64,000 bases of DNA from an uncultured Nonlabens sp. (GTDB taxonomy: Bacteria > Bacteroidota > Bacteroidia > Flavobacteriales > Flavobacteriaceae). The position numbers were made by a program, and so were the translations under genes. Position 1 is the stretch's first letter, and the number at the start of each line of letters is the position of its first letter. The notes below the pieces were generated by a model. It was given only the letters and a program-made list of their open reading frames with translations. It did no database searches and had not been told where the DNA came from. The stretch is from the NCBI GenBank assembly GCA_947491755.1, contig CANLKV010000002.1:868001-932000 (forward strand), written 5' to 3'. This document shows positions 63,851 through 64,000 of this stretch, piece by piece.

Positions 63851-64000
63851 ATGAAAACAGTAAAAAGAACAATAGGTACAATGGCACTTGCTGCTACAAC
63901 GGTACTAACGGTTTCCTGCAAAGATGTAAACAAGAACGAACCGGCTGCACCTATGAGTAATGAGATGCATCAAGAGTCTATGGATGACAAAGACGATATG
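63851..64000 (+). CDS. Lipoprotein start (copper module), truncated by window edge
   Basis: ATG at 63851 begins MKTVKRTIGTMALAATTVLTVSCKDVNKN, a lipoprotein signal peptide (Cys about 23), followed by Met/His/Asp residues (MSNEMHQESMDDKDDM). The frame is open to the window end (50 codons). Possibly a DUF3347-type or other metal-binding lipoprotein of the island; the body is not visible. Confidence 0.65.
   Translation, partial: MKTVKRTIGTMALAATTVLTVSCKDVNKNEPAAPMSNEMHQESMDDKDDM

Noticed and set aside
53690..64000. Second copy of the tRNA-Arg 3' end (attR) inside the window
   Set aside because: No direct repeat of the tRNA 3' sequence was found up to the right edge, so the island end must lie beyond it.

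Overview
The window looks like chromosome of a marine-type member of the Flavobacteriaceae (Bacteroidota). Supporting signs are moderate GC, promoters of the Bacteroidota form (TTTG, about 18 bp, TAnnTTTG), type IX secretion C-terminal domains, a GSCFA protein, a DUF4230 relic, the bacillithiol deacetylase BshB1, a monomeric NADP isocitrate dehydrogenase and a Bacteroidota-type tyrosine recombinase. A 14-bp perfect palindrome (GCTTTCGCGAAAGC) occurs 13 times exactly and 3 times with one change, inside and outside genes. It recalls Nonlabens/Dokdonia-like genomes, but the genus assignment is only a guess.

1-12 kb, minus strand: a surface-polysaccharide (O-antigen/capsule) nucleotide-sugar cluster read from 11992 down to the left edge. 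It holds two copies of an epimerase/dehydrogenase pair (TviC/TviB type), a UDP-glucose dehydrogenase, rfbB-rfbA-rfbC, wecB, wecC and the start of a Wzx-type flippase. Between wecB and wecC sits a four-helix-bundle (S23/IVP-type) gene preceded by 13 degenerate 8-bp repeats. No glycosyltransferase and no rfbD are visible, so the cluster probably continues leftward.

12-39.7 kb: core and housekeeping genes. These include an OmpA-family porin-like protein, two Rossmann oxidoreductases, a MerR regulator with an M23 peptidase, alaS, an RDD protein, a GSCFA gene translationally coupled to a DUF4230 gene that carries an in-frame stop, an ECF sigma/anti-sigma/periplasmic-protein operon, YccA, MtfA, ettA, a THUMP RNA methyltransferase, a ZIP transporter, TrhA, nitronate monooxygenase, a secreted subtilase, mnmA, and two fasciclin lipoproteins around a GreA/B-like gene.

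39.7-41 kb: an IS3-family element with 26-bp terminal repeats and a TTC target duplication. Its transposase is inactivated by a nonsense codon, and it separates the second fasciclin gene from its terminator. 41-53.6 kb: a DUF1569 protein, trmD, an orphan T9SS-domain mini-protein, rplS, icd, an MBL-fold lipoprotein, a trans-sulfuration enzyme followed by bshB1, tRNA-His, an M57 metalloprotease, apt, a MuiA/DUF4139 protein with an inserted carboxypeptidase-regulatory-like domain, and tRNA-Arg(ACG).

53.7-64 kb: a putative genomic island next to tRNA-Arg. A tyrosine recombinase is followed by a copper/heavy-metal module: a HYC_CC_PP protein, a CusA-type RND pump, a TolC-type channel, an HMA-AraC fusion regulator, a multicopper oxidase with a C-terminal CopB-like barrel, and the start of another lipoprotein. 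The island runs off the right edge, so its second attachment site is not visible.
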